Shown in pieces: positions 53,400 to 62,892 of a DNA stretch of 64,000 nucleotides. Each line of letters starts with the position of its first letter. Within the stretch, counting starts at the first letter, position 1. The stretch comes from Candidatus Neomarinimicrobiota bacterium (GTDB lineage: Bacteria > Fidelibacterota > SORT01). The notes beneath the pieces are model-generated. The model made no database searches. It was not told the origin of the DNA and worked only from the letters and a program-made list of their open reading frames with translations. Made by a program: the position numbers and the translations under genes. The stretch spans positions 1 to 64,000 of the forward strand of contig JACZTG010000011.1 in NCBI GenBank assembly GCA_022573815.1, given 5' to 3'.

Positions 53400-56300
53400 G
53401 CCCGCACCTCTGCTCTGCCTATATGTCTTGTATCCCGAAACGATTCGTTCTTGCCTTCGTAAGTCAACATTGCGTTAAGGTTGCTCCCAATGCGATAATC
53501 GACACCGATGCTCCATCTGAAATTGTCGCCTTCCTTAAAGCCGTTTGCCATTTCAAACGTTATCGGTGTACCATTGGGGGATACGTTTACATGCGCCCAT
53601 CCAAAAAGTAATCTGACCATACCTCTTTTCTTCAGAAAATAATTATTCCGTAACTCGATTTCCCTCAGCGTCGCCTTTAAATCCGAAGATTGTTTTGAGT
53701 CCGTATCCCATCCATATTTGATTTTGGAGCCAAATTCTATCTTGGAGCTCGGAAGGTGCGACAGATTCAGGCTCAGCTCGTTGGAGTTGATTTTTCTGCT
53801 TCTTCGCGCAAAAGACGTGAAATTTTTTAGAGTTGATTGATGATTCCCTTCAAATTCATAGCGCGTTGATGGTGATATTGTTTTCTTCCATCTGAAAGAA
53901 GTCTCCCTTGTTAGCTGCTCCTCGCCTCCCGAAACAAATTGATTGTTCATCTCTTCAAAATACCGGTATCTCAGCCGCAGTGAACTTCCATCTCTTTTTT
54001 CTAAGAGAGTCAAATCTTCCTCAAAAGTAAGATTTCCTCTGATGGTAGTGACACTATTTCTAAAAAAGGAATTTTTGAAGAGGAACAGTGAAGCAGTATC
54101 TGTTTCTCTGGATTTTTCGTCGATCCTTATAAACGTTCTTGAAGAAAACTGCTGCCAAAACCCTCTTTTACTTTTCCTTCCACGCCTGCTCTTCATTCTT
54201 TTCGGGGAAATCATCATTCGAATGCTAAGTCTCAGGTCGGTAACAGGCTCATAGATGTCCGTTTGTCTTGTCCTTAATACGAAATCTCCCGTTTCGTCAG
54301 GTACATACTCATTCACATCTTCATCGAAACGGAAATTCCCCCTACCTTCCTCCACTCGCAAGTAAACTCTCTCCTGCCCGGATATTAATTCGTTAGCAGC
54401 CCGATAATCCGTAGTTAGTCTAAATGCCCCATTGAACGGATGCAGATTGGTTCGTATGGCGATAAGATTAGATTTCGAAGCCGACTGAATAGATTTGAAT
54501 TCTCCTTTAAAACTTCTCGTCCGACGTGAAAATCTTACCGATGAAGAGAATGTTTTATTTGACGGAATTTCAAAGCCGAGAGTTTTTGAGATCGCATTGG
54601 AGCGTGGCTGAAGAATATTATCTAAAAACGATTCATCATTGCGCTCGCGATATTCGATGAAAGCATTCAGCGCACCGATTTTTTCCGCTTTTATCCCTAC
54701 GAATGATTCGGTGAATTTGAAACCAGTCATGAGACTGTCGGAATCTTTTTTGTCTTCAAATTCAAATCCCGCATATGGAGAGAATGAGCTAATCCGTTTT
54801 TCCAATCTGCCCTTTCTTCTTATCCAATCGCTTTTCGAGGAGTCACCAATACTATTGGATGAAAGGCTTTCCTGATTAAGATAATAATTACCAAATGTGG
54901 AGAAATCTCCTTTTGAGCCTAATTCAATTCTATTCGAATTCCATCTGTTTTTAATTTCAAGATTTCCGACTTTGCCATATACTTCTACCCCGTTTTTACT
55001 TAATAATTTTGCTCCGGTTTCCATAATCGTCTCTGTACCACTAAACCCGCCCGGAATATTCCATTTTCTGTCAAATTCAATTTCGTCTATTCTGCCAATA
55101 CGACTGAAATCTTTCTCAATTCTTCTGAAATAACCATCAACTATTATGCCGATTTTATTATTCTCAGTTGAGCTGTATTCACTTTTCACGAGAAATGCGC
55201 TACCGCTGTTATCTCCATCCCCAATTGAAGAAAATGTATTTCTGTCTTGCTCACTCAACCCGATTTCCGTTTCGATCTTTAAGTTTTTCGTAGGATGCAG
55301 TGACATATCAAAACTGAATATTGATTGAGACAGCGGGGTTTTTAACAGTTTCTTCGCGATGAATGAACCATTTCCCGCTCCGACGAAATCGAAAAATAAG
55401 TTACCGTCAGCCGTGACAAACAGTGAATCACCTATTCGATTATCGTAATCCCCCTTTCCTTCTCCTACTTGAGTGAAAAGTACCGCCCATTCCCCGATGA
55501 AAGAACCATCAGCTTCCTTTCCGACAAAAGAAAACACCGAATCTCCACTGTCAGAATTGAATACCTTATTATATGCTCCCATACCCGCTCCGACATGGAC
55601 TCCGCCGTCAGCAAAGGCGTTCCCGTCTCCGGACAACGATAACGCATTTATTTCATTTGAGTTAAAATCAATTCCGATAGGCTGATTCCGATCATCTGAT
55701 TCACGGATGAATCTTCCACCGAATTTAACTTTTCCATCAGACAATATGGTCGAAACGGAGGATGCTATCACGCTCCTGTTATAGCTGCGGTCAGAGAACT
55801 CATAATCCACCGTTATCCGCGAGTCGGAAGTGATTATCCTGTAAGGAGTAAATTTTAATTCTGAATTGCTGTAATCAATAACATAATCGTTCGTCTCACC
55901 CCTCACCATCCGTTCACCGTCTATATATACCTTTTCAGAACCGGCTATAACAAACACATTAATTGACCCGTCATCGCCTGTGAGCCTATATGGCCCTTGA
56001 TTGCCCTCTATTCCGATAAATGATGCCGTGCGAAACTTGCCGCGACTGACTGCCCCGGCAAAGCTGATTTCGGACGAACCGATTTTAGCGCTGCCTTTTC
56101 CTCCCTGCAATTTTCTTCGGTAATTAGCGAAATTAGTCTCTCGATAATCGACCTCTATGTCTCCAAGAATCATATTAAAATTACTACCGCTCAATCCGAT
56201 AGATATTTTATCTATTTCCTTCAGCGATTGTGTATTTCCCGAAGGTTGAAAGGGCGTATTTTGATCCGTCATAGATGCCACGAGCATCACACCCTCCGCC

Positions 56301-56860
56301 ACTTCCCCATTGAGCTGTAGTCGTAACCCCGAGTTCAGTGACAGACCTTCGCTGCTCCCTATTTTCAGCCCTCTTACCAATGACCCTCGTGATCTTATTT
56401 TTTCCTCTTCAAAAAGGCTAAACCGTTTTCCACCTGACAGAGTCCTCGATTTCGTTATCGGGGTTGAATCAGTTTCCTCATCAAGGAGAATGGGACCGTC
56501 AAATAACCGTTCACTGATAGTCTCAAACGGTTGCAGAATCGTATAAGATATAGTCAGCTGAGTTGTATCCGCCCACACCTCTCTGAATGTGATTATCCCT
56601 TTAACATAATCTATTTGATAATTCAGGTCTCTTTGAAGCGTATCGCTTTTTGAAATCACTGATTCAGATTCAGGTTCGATATTTTTATTCGGGAGAGGAA
56701 ATACTTTAACAGTCGGATAAATAGTTAAGTCGAAAACTCTATTCAGAAGAGAATAATTGGTAATTATATCAGTTGATTGAGCGAGAATGGTTGATTGAAA
56801 TCCGGTTGAAATAATCCAACTGAATATCAAAAGACTAATAATTCGGATCTGATTTCTCAT
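53390..56860 (-). CDS. Giant secreted outer-membrane beta-barrel protein, unknown
   Basis: 1156 aa, signal peptide to about residue 28 (IRIISLLIFSWIISTGFQS, then LAQS). The body is nearly all amphipathic beta strands. Early segments such as LNYQIDYVKGIITFREVW, GSEKVYIDGERMVRGE and DYSNSELKFTPYRIITSDSR, and TDQNTPFQPSGNTQ, resemble stretches in SprA/Sov-type giant barrels of the T9SS, but the protein is about half SprA's size. Near residue 870-890 there is a basic run (SRRGRKSKRGFWQQ). It overlaps the NHL gene by four bases and the Omp85 gene by ten, so the three are made together. Function unknown. Confidence 0.75.
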   Translation of the reverse strand: MRNQIRIISLLIFSWIISTGFQSTILAQSTDIITNYSLLNRVFDLTIYPTVKVFPLPNKNIEPESESVISKSDTLQRDLNYQIDYVKGIITFREVWADTTQLTISYTILQPFETISERLFDGPILLDEETDSTPITKSRTLSGGKRFSLFEEEKIRSRGSLVRGLKIGSSEGLSLNSGLRLQLNGEVAEGVMLVASMTDQNTPFQPSGNTQSLKEIDKISIGLSGSNFNMILGDIEVDYRETNFANYRRKLQGGKGSAKIGSSEISFAGAVSRGKFRTASFIGIEGNQGPYRLTGDDGSINVFVIAGSEKVYIDGERMVRGETNDYVIDYSNSELKFTPYRIITSDSRITVDYEFSDRSYNRSVIASSVSTILSDGKVKFGGRFIRESDDRNQPIGIDFNSNEINALSLSGDGNAFADGGVHVGAGMGAYNKVFNSDSGDSVFSFVGKEADGSFIGEWAVLFTQVGEGKGDYDNRIGDSLFVTADGNLFFDFVGAGNGSFIAKKLLKTPLSQSIFSFDMSLHPTKNLKIETEIGLSEQDRNTFSSIGDGDNSGSAFLVKSEYSSTENNKIGIIVDGYFRRIEKDFSRIGRIDEIEFDRKWNIPGGFSGTETIMETGAKLLSKNGVEVYGKVGNLEIKNRWNSNRIELGSKGDFSTFGNYYLNQESLSSNSIGDSSKSDWIRRKGRLEKRISSFSPYAGFEFEDKKDSDSLMTGFKFTESFVGIKAEKIGALNAFIEYRERNDESFLDNILQPRSNAISKTLGFEIPSNKTFSSSVRFSRRTRSFKGEFKSIQSASKSNLIAIRTNLHPFNGAFRLTTDYRAANELISGQERVYLRVEEGRGNFRFDEDVNEYVPDETGDFVLRTRQTDIYEPVTDLRLSIRMMISPKRMKSRRGRKSKRGFWQQFSSRTFIRIDEKSRETDTASLFLFKNSFFRNSVTTIRGNLTFEEDLTLLEKRDGSSLRLRYRYFEEMNNQFVSGGEEQLTRETSFRWKKTISPSTRYEFEGNHQSTLKNFTSFARRSRKINSNELSLNLSHLPSSKIEFGSKIKYGWDTDSKQSSDLKATLREIELRNNYFLKKRGMVRLLFGWAHVNVSPNGTPITFEMANGFKEGDNFRWSIGVDYRIGSNLNAMLTYEGKNESFRDTRHIGRAEVRAWF

Positions 56861-57753
56861 CGTAATTCGAATTGTAATAGAGTTTGAGTATCCGAATCCA
56901 ATATGAAGATTTTTTCATTTATCACGCTGATATCGACCGGTTGGACAAACCTATCCGACACTTCTGAAATATCAATAACAGAATATTCATTCATATTTTC
57001 TGAAAACAGATAAATAATTTTACTGTCACCGTCAAGAACGACTATTTGATTTGCCTTAGTAATTGCAACGGCAAGAATATCCGAAAACAAACCTTCTCCC
57101 GCGGAATTGATGTAATTGCCAAATTCGTCGAACAATATAATCAGGTTTCTTTCCCTGTCAGCGACTACGACTGTTTCATTGCCGGTTATGCCGATGCTCA
57201 CAGGCTCAATCAACCTGCCTTCGCTGTAACCCAATCCTCCGAATTTAAGTAGAAAGTCACCTTCGCTTGAATATTTGAGCAGCTGCCCGTTAACCGGATC
57301 GGCAACGTAAAAGTCACCTCTGCTTGATTGAGCAACAGCGGTCGGATATTCAAAATCTATTATACCTGTTTCTTCCGAAACGCCTTCAAGTGAAGAGATA
57401 AAATTCAGTTCGATATCGTATCGCTGAATCCTGTGATTATTCTGGTCGGCTATAAAAATATCAAGCCCGGTAACCCAAATATCCGAAGGAAGGTCGAATT
57501 GCTCATCGCTCCATCCAAATCCGCCAATCCAGTTCTGCAGTTCTCCATCGCTTGATATTTTAAGGAGTCTGTTACCTTCACTGTCGAGAGCGTATATAAT
57601 GCCTGAAGACGAATGAACGATCCGGGATAGCTTTGTTCCGTAGTCAAGCCCCTTAATTATCAGTTCTCCGGTCATTTGCCAGTGCGATTGAGCGGAAAGA
57701 TTCGAAGTTGTAAGAAACACAGCGAATAAGAGGAACACTGTTTTTATGAACAT
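56857..57753 (-). CDS. Secreted NHL-repeat (beta-propeller) protein
   Basis: 298 aa from the ATG at 57753; an in-frame TTG ten codons upstream is less likely because the signal peptide (MFIKTVFLLFAVFLTTSNLS-AQS) then fits directly. Five to six NHL-type blades, e.g. LPSDIWVTGLDIFIADQNNH with RIQRYD, YPTAVAQSSRGDFYVADPVN, EPVSIGITGNETVVVADRER. Such propellers usually bind proteins or glycans outside the inner membrane. First gene of the NHL/giant-barrel/Omp85 trio. Confidence 0.82.
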   Translation of the reverse strand: MFIKTVFLLFAVFLTTSNLSAQSHWQMTGELIIKGLDYGTKLSRIVHSSSGIIYALDSEGNRLLKISSDGELQNWIGGFGWSDEQFDLPSDIWVTGLDIFIADQNNHRIQRYDIELNFISSLEGVSEETGIIDFEYPTAVAQSSRGDFYVADPVNGQLLKYSSEGDFLLKFGGLGYSEGRLIEPVSIGITGNETVVVADRERNLIILFDEFGNYINSAGEGLFSDILAVAITKANQIVVLDGDSKIIYLFSENMNEYSVIDISEVSDRFVQPVDISVINEKIFILDSDTQTLLQFELR

Positions 57754-57878
57754 TGTAACAATCGGAACTTCCTCCGTTTTCAATATTTCAGGTTAATAAA
57801 AATCAGCACATTACCTGTAACTGTTGACGGTATCGGTTCTCCATGTTAAAGAATTAAAGAATTGAAAATATTTGCCCA

Positions 57879-58649
57879 CTAATTTTGTTTTGCGGCAGCT
57901 CTTTTCGGCGCTTTATCTGCATAAATTTTATAAATCGAATATCCTCCGATTATAATAAGAATCACGCTTGTAACTTGAGCAAGCGTAAAACTCCCCATCA
58001 CAGGAGTGTTTTTCCTGTAAAATTCGATGATGAACCGCTGAATTCCGGATAAAACAAGATATAGCCAGAAAGGCATCCAGACAGTCTGAATTTTTTTTCT
58101 GTTTACCCACATAACTCCAAAAATAACGAATAGAGCTGTCATCTCGTATAGCTGAGTCGGGTGCACCGGATAATTCACAGGATCAATCCCATTTGGAAAT
58201 GACATAGCCCACGGAACCGAGGACGCCTTTCCCCAATCGTCTCCCACGAGGAAACAGCCGATTCTTCCGATTCCCTGTCCGAGCGCCATCAACGGAGCCA
58301 TAAGACCCGCCGTGAAACCAACGGAAAGACCGTGTTTTTTTGCCCAAAACATAACTGCAAACGTGCCGCCGATAAGTCCGCCATACCAGACCAAACCCGC
58401 TCCTGAAAATATCATACCGAACGGATCAATCGCCACCGCGTCAAGGTGAGTGAGAAGGAAATTTATTTTTGATCCTATAACTCCGCCGATAGCCGCTGCC
58501 ATAATAAGTTCATAAGATAAATCAGAATCTAACTTGTTTCGGGCAAGTTCTTTCCGCAGGATCCAGGCACAGACAAGGAATGCTACAGCCATCATAAATC
58601 CAAAACTTGTTACCTGAAGAGGTCCTAATTTAAATAATATTGGAAACAC
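57879..58649 (-). CDS. lgt: Prolipoprotein diacylglyceryl transferase Lgt
   Basis: 256-aa inner-membrane enzyme that adds diacylglycerol to the lipobox Cys of prolipoproteins. About seven membrane helices. The Lgt signature is GQGIGRIGCFLVGDDWG (G-R-I-G-N/C-F), and HPTQLYEMTALF follows; YGGLIGGTFAVMFWAKKHG is the other conserved region. Cys stands where many Lgts have Asn in GRIGN. Its substrates include two lipoproteins of this window. Confidence 0.93.
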   Translation of the reverse strand: MFPILFKLGPLQVTSFGFMMAVAFLVCAWILRKELARNKLDSDLSYELIMAAAIGGVIGSKINFLLTHLDAVAIDPFGMIFSGAGLVWYGGLIGGTFAVMFWAKKHGLSVGFTAGLMAPLMALGQGIGRIGCFLVGDDWGKASSVPWAMSFPNGIDPVNYPVHPTQLYEMTALFVIFGVMWVNRKKIQTVWMPFWLYLVLSGIQRFIIEFYRKNTPVMGSFTLAQVTSVILIIIGGYSIYKIYADKAPKRAAAKQN

Positions 58650-58774
58650 TTTATTTTCTTTTCCTTATTTACTGTTCATGCGTATTTCTGTTACGCTTCC
58701 GGCCATTAAAAGTTCGGTCATAGACGTGGAAATGTAGGAACATCAGAGTAAAAATTCAAGATATTTAGTATGTT

Positions 58775-59698
58775 TCAAGGCGTGACCGGGATTAAATTAC
58801 CCTTCATATTAAGGGATGTTTGTTCATCTATTAGTCCTTCTCCTTCACATAATTCAATTGTTTTAAGCGCAAGCTCCATGTAAACAGCCCGATTCTTATC
58901 GTTTTTGTCCAAAGAACCGATATGCTTACGGACAGAATCCACATCACCTCGGGCAATTGAACCTGTTATTGCCGCAAATCCCGTTTCGTCCCAACCATTT
59001 AAAGCCGTTTTCGCTAAATCGCTGATAATGCTTTTCGGTGAATCCACTCCGGCTCGCACCATAAGCTCCTCTGAAACTGTTAGAAGTGTGTTGAGATAGC
59101 CGCTGGCGACTGTGCACGCTGCATGATACAGCGCTTTTTTTCCTGTCTCAATCATAAATGGTATGCCGCCCATAAACTTCACCAGTTCAACAGCTTCTTC
59201 GGCGTTGACCCCCTCTACGCCGAAACGAACATCTTTGAGCGGGAGTATTTTGTTTTCCGGGAACGATGCAGCCGGGTGTATTGACGCTATCCCGGCTCCC
59301 TTTTGCAAGAGCGATTCCATAATCGTTGATTCCTGAATTCCGGATGTGTGAACTATCAAAGGTTCGTGGGGGAATTTTAGATTAGAGGCTAATTTCGCAA
59401 CTACATTTTCGAGTCTGTCGTCCTGAACGGCTATGATAATCAGGTCGGTATCCTCTGTCAGGATGTCGTAACCCGTTCCGAATGAATCTGTACCGACTCT
59501 ATCAGCCAACGACTTCGCTGAATTTACCGACCCGCTTATGATAGCGGCAGGAGTATAACCGGCTTCCACAAGCGATACCATTATTGAGCGTCCCACTCGT
59601 CCTGCCCCGATGAGAGCGACATTTTTATTTGCAAGATTAATCGTCAGAACCTTCGCCGAATACTTCCGCGGAAAATACATAAATTTCCGTCTCTTCAT
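58775..59698 (-). CDS. Rossmann-fold DUF2520 protein
   Basis: 307 aa. N-terminal NAD(P)-binding domain (VALIGAGRVGRSIMVSLVEA), LIIIAVQDDRLENVV, then HTSGIQESTIMESLLQKGAG and IHPAASFP, and the C-terminal helical DUF2520 (KALYHAACTVASGYLNTLL). It looks like ketopantoate-reductase or F420-reductase relatives, but function is open. The start is unclear: ATGs at 59698 and 59680 overlap the AMMECR1 gene by 62 or 44 bases; the conserved domain only begins at about 59645, so a rare start (ATT at 59641-region, after GAAGG) is conceivable. Confidence 0.82.
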   Translation of the reverse strand: MKRRKFMYFPRKYSAKVLTINLANKNVALIGAGRVGRSIMVSLVEAGYTPAAIISGSVNSAKSLADRVGTDSFGTGYDILTEDTDLIIIAVQDDRLENVVAKLASNLKFPHEPLIVHTSGIQESTIMESLLQKGAGIASIHPAASFPENKILPLKDVRFGVEGVNAEEAVELVKFMGGIPFMIETGKKALYHAACTVASGYLNTLLTVSEELMVRAGVDSPKSIISDLAKTALNGWDETGFAAITGSIARGDVDSVRKHIGSLDKNDKNRAVYMELALKTIELCEGEGLIDEQTSLNMKGNLIPVTP

Positions 59699-60188
59699 CC
59701 TTCCAGGAACCGGATAACAGGTTCGCTTTCAGGCAGGTATGTTCCAGAAAAGTCTTACTATCCCAGTTATTTTCTGTTGCGACCTGCGGAAGCAGTAAAC
59801 CTTTGTTAGCGCCCTTTTTAATGACTATCCCGTGTTTTCCGACTTCAACTTGCTCCGGCGATTCTATCCTCTCAAGCGGGGATAGCAATGATATTTCCAG
59901 ACTGATTTCCTCTATTTCATCTTCCTTTACCGGATCAAAGCGTGGATCCCTTGTCGCCGCAGCTTCCGACATTTCAGGAATAGACTCATAAAGCGGTTTA
60001 TAACCCTCAACATAACCGATGCATCCTCTGAGTTCTTCATTTTTCCGCAGGGTAACAAATACGCCCATCGGTTCATCGCTGATATTCATCATAGCATCAT
60101 TTACTTTTATATTTTCATTTTTTGCGCATGACGAAATAACGTCACGCGCCGTACTCAGCATTAAATCTTTTTGTTCTTTGGTGAACAT
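59637..60188 (-). CDS. AmmeMemoRadiSam system protein A (AMMECR1 domain)
   Basis: 183-aa AMMECR1-domain protein. The signature is RKNEELRGCIGYVEGYKPL (LRGCIG), with EAAATRDPRFDPV and GIVIKKGANKGLLLPQVA after it. AMMECR1, Memo and a radical-SAM protein make up the three-part AmmeMemoRadiSam system of bacteria and archaea. Its ATG is 5 bases after the Memo gene. The radical-SAM partner is not in the window. Confidence 0.92.
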   Translation of the reverse strand: MFTKEQKDLMLSTARDVISSCAKNENIKVNDAMMNISDEPMGVFVTLRKNEELRGCIGYVEGYKPLYESIPEMSEAAATRDPRFDPVKEDEIEEISLEISLLSPLERIESPEQVEVGKHGIVIKKGANKGLLLPQVATENNWDSKTFLEHTCLKANLLSGSWKDEETEIYVFSAEVFGEGSDD

Positions 60189-60193
60189 CTGAA

Positions 60194-61027
60194 TTATGCT
60201 CTGATCGCCGCTGAGAGATACCCTACCACGCTTTTATAGTCTCCGCTGACGTCGCCGGAAGTGGCGTACTTCAATATATCTACATTTGAAGCCCCGAGAA
60301 GCTGAGAGGCTTTTATTACCACAGCGAGGGGATTGATACCGCAGGCTTCGCAATTACCGTTTTCACATTCATTGTAGAGCATATCAATTGACATTGATTC
60401 AAGATACTCAGCCGTACGATTATCCAAAACTTTGGCTCTTTCCTGATCGTGAAAATGAGATAGGTCGGTACTCGCTATGAGAAGGACATCTTCCTCGGCA
60501 GCTGAAATTACGCCCGCGATTGACTCGGCAATTTCAGAAGCGATATCGAGGTTAATATTTCCGATTATAAGAGGAATAATATTAAAATCATTTTTTAGTA
60601 CCTCTTGCAGGAAAGGCAGCTGAACTTCTAACGAATGTTCCTTCTCATGCCCTATCGGTGAAAACTTAATATGTTTTGAACTGTCTGATATCTTCTGTGA
60701 CAGATCGGAATTAATAGGTACTTCTCCCAGCGGAGTAGCGTAGGCGTCTCCATCGTAAAGCGTCCCGCCTGCAAAATATTCGTGGTGACTCGGCGCGAGA
60801 ATTAGAATGTTCTGTTTTTTCTTATCTTTTAATAAGTTATACGCAAATCCGGCTACCTGACCGGAATATACAATACCGGCGTGAGGAGCCACCAACGAAA
60901 TCAGATCGCTATCAGGTTCAGGAATATCGCCAATCGGAAGGCATTTTTGAATAAGCTCAGTCAAATCCTTTTCATCCTCGGGATAAAATGTCCCTGCAAC
61001 TGCCGGAGTTCGGATTTTTCTTTCCAT
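60194..61027 (-). CDS. AmmeMemoRadiSam system protein B (Memo-like)
   Basis: 277-aa Memo protein, fold related to extradiol dioxygenases. Conserved pieces: RTPAVAGTFYP, VAPHAGIVYSGQVAGFAY, the EHSLEVQLPFLQ and STDLSHFHD blocks with metal-type His/Asp, and a CEACGINPLAVVIKAS motif. It heads a Memo-AMMECR1-DUF2520 unit. The chemistry of the system is not settled in my knowledge. Confidence 0.92.
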   Translation of the reverse strand: MERKIRTPAVAGTFYPEDEKDLTELIQKCLPIGDIPEPDSDLISLVAPHAGIVYSGQVAGFAYNLLKDKKKQNILILAPSHHEYFAGGTLYDGDAYATPLGEVPINSDLSQKISDSSKHIKFSPIGHEKEHSLEVQLPFLQEVLKNDFNIIPLIIGNINLDIASEIAESIAGVISAAEEDVLLIASTDLSHFHDQERAKVLDNRTAEYLESMSIDMLYNECENGNCEACGINPLAVVIKASQLLGASNVDILKYATSGDVSGDYKSVVGYLSAAIRA

Positions 61028-61114
61028 TAGAGTAGTCTGTGCCCCTTATTCCTGCTACCTAATATATCAGTCAGCCCTGCGTAGTCAAGTAAATTATATG
61101 AGCATTATAAATAA

Positions 61115-61142
61115 TGAAGGGTCGGCAAAAGCCGACCCTTCA
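61115..61142 (-). terminator. Strong hairpin, probable terminator
   Basis: A 12-base perfect stem TGAAGGGTCGGC/GCCGACCCTTCA around AAAA (TTTT on the minus strand). On the minus strand TTATTTATAA follows. It lies 30 bases after the stop of the T9SS-signal fragment and ahead of the Memo gene, so it should end the upstream transcript. Confidence 0.75.
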
Positions 61143-61171
61143 AGTCAATCTTATATTTCAGATGAGTAACC

Positions 61172-61581
61172 CTATTTAAGAAACATCATCTTTTGAGTCT
61201 TACTGAAACCGCCGGTTGTCATTCTATAGAAATAAATTCCGGATGACAGCGGTCTTCCACGATCCGTCAAACCATTGAACTGGGTGGAATGGAAACCCGC
61301 CACCAGTTCATCATCGACCAACGTGGCAACCTTTTGACCCAGGAGATTGAAAATTACAATCTTCACATTAGCGTTTTCCGGCACCTGATAATTGATTTCA
61401 GTTGTCGGATTGAACGGGTTCGGGTAGTTCGCTGAGATTGCATACGTTTCAGGTAGAACACTATTATCAACCACTCCTACAGGAGTATTATCAACAGACG
61501 TTCCAGAAAATTCCTCAGATCATCACCTTCATATTCACTCTTCTGTTTATTTGATATAAATTTTTCTGCTTGGGCTAACAT
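61172..61581 (-). pseudogene. Remnant of a type IX-secreted protein (C-terminal sorting domain)
   Basis: The frame ending at 61172 encodes a complete T9SS type A sorting domain: SANYPNPFNPTTEINYQVP, VKIVIFNLLGQKVATLVDDE, SSGIYFYRMTTGGFSKTQKM, ending MMFLK. In-frame it is open only back to about 61520, where two stops (TGATGA) occur. In another frame an ATG at 61581 opens MLAQAEKFISNKQKSEYEGD before a stop near 61485. No signal peptide is present anywhere, so the piece cannot be exported. I read it as the 3' end of a larger surface-protein gene that has been cut and frameshifted. A GTG at 61474 could still give a 100-aa product. Confidence 0.65.
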
Positions 61582-61626
61582 TTTAATCGCCCAAGTGAAA
61601 TAAGTCAAAAATTATCTAAAAATATT

Positions 61627-62856
61627 TTAATACCGATATGAGAGCGACAGAAGGAATCGATTGTCGGATGCGTCCTCTTTTATCGTCTGAGGGAAGAATT
61701 CACTGCTGAAATTTGTCTCCCAGCTTGTTCTAACGAACGTTAAATCCACTTTCACCTGCTTGTCCAACAACACGCTCAATCCTGCAGATACGAGGAGCCT
61801 GTCGTCGCCGTCATCATCTTTATAAGGGCTTGGGTCTTTAGCCAAACCCAGTCGCAGCTTCAAATCTGTTGTGGGCAGAAGATATTCCAGTCCGATAGAA
61901 TAACCAACCGTTGTCCTTAGTTCTGAGGATATAGCTCTGTTTATTTCGCTGTCAAGCGACACGCCCTCATCAATGATTTCCGAGCTGAATTCTATCTGAC
62001 TGTAATCCGTCAGATGAATATCCGCTGCCAACAGAGTATTACCGATAAATGAAGATATTCCCGCATTAAATTTAAATGGCATTATTAGTCTGTATTCGTT
62101 GGAACCGGTATAATTGACAGATGAATCGGCATATACATCCAAAATATTCCATGAATCATCTACATTATAAATAGTGGGCGCTGTTATGCTTATACCAAAG
62201 TTTGCGTAATCACTTCTGTACAATCCTCCGAAAATCATCGAAAACCCATTATAAGTAGGGGTAAAGTTTTCCGAAATGCTCGATTCTCCGCTATTTTCCC
62301 TGAAATCATAATCGTCCGACCCCCGAAGCCAGTTGACCGAAACACCAAATGATGTTCGAGGTGATATATCAACCGCTACCGCGCCTGTCCAGGCATGAAT
62401 CTCTCCGGTTTCAATGATACTAAGACTTTCGCCTGCCCCCCCCGTTGGTACAGCTAATCTGTTATCAAACACAAACAGCGTATTCCTCCCAATTGCCCAA
62501 ACCATATTGTTCCTGCTAAGGGGACTTTTATACACAATGCCTATTCCATCAAGACGTGTATAACTTTCCGTTAACGGCGAAGCCTGATTACTCCCGAACG
62601 ATATATCAGCATCATGAGAAAGATGTCCTATGGAAGTGTAAATTGAGTTTTTTCTGATCTGAGCCAGCCCGGCTGGATTCCAAAAGGTAGCGGTAAAATC
62701 GTTGCTGATAGAAGTATATGCTCCGCCTAACGCAATAGCCCGCGCGCCTAAACCGCTTACACCTCTGAATGGTCGCAGCGCATCGGTTATATTCTGTGCG
62801 AACAGCGATGTTGCTCCCCAACACATTATAATTCCTATCAGTGTTATTTTTTTCAT
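61627..62856 (-). CDS. PorV/FadL-like outer membrane beta-barrel protein
   Basis: 409 aa from the ATG at 62856 (a TTG four codons upstream also fits). Signal peptide KKITLIGIIMCWGATSLFAQ. The mature start has the family's FRGVSGLGARAIALGGAYTS and TATFWNPAGLAQI, typical of the PorV/UPF0164/FadL-like barrels found in FCB genomes, and it ends in aromatic-terminated strands (FLLSLSYRY). PorV-type members shuttle T9SS cargo; others carry hydrophobic compounds. It lies just upstream of the T9SS cargo remnant, which fits the first role but does not prove it. Confidence 0.8.
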   Translation of the reverse strand: MKKITLIGIIMCWGATSLFAQNITDALRPFRGVSGLGARAIALGGAYTSISNDFTATFWNPAGLAQIRKNSIYTSIGHLSHDADISFGSNQASPLTESYTRLDGIGIVYKSPLSRNNMVWAIGRNTLFVFDNRLAVPTGGAGESLSIIETGEIHAWTGAVAVDISPRTSFGVSVNWLRGSDDYDFRENSGESSISENFTPTYNGFSMIFGGLYRSDYANFGISITAPTIYNVDDSWNILDVYADSSVNYTGSNEYRLIMPFKFNAGISSFIGNTLLAADIHLTDYSQIEFSSEIIDEGVSLDSEINRAISSELRTTVGYSIGLEYLLPTTDLKLRLGLAKDPSPYKDDDGDDRLLVSAGLSVLLDKQVKVDLTFVRTSWETNFSSEFFPQTIKEDASDNRFLLSLSYRY

Positions 62857-62892
62857 TTTATTTTCCAAAATTCAATGTTTGGAACAGATAAG

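Noticed and set aside
61486-61520. In-frame TGA codons before the T9SS domain as selenocysteine
   Set aside because: Two adjacent TGAs, no redox motif around them and no hairpin of the right kind after them.
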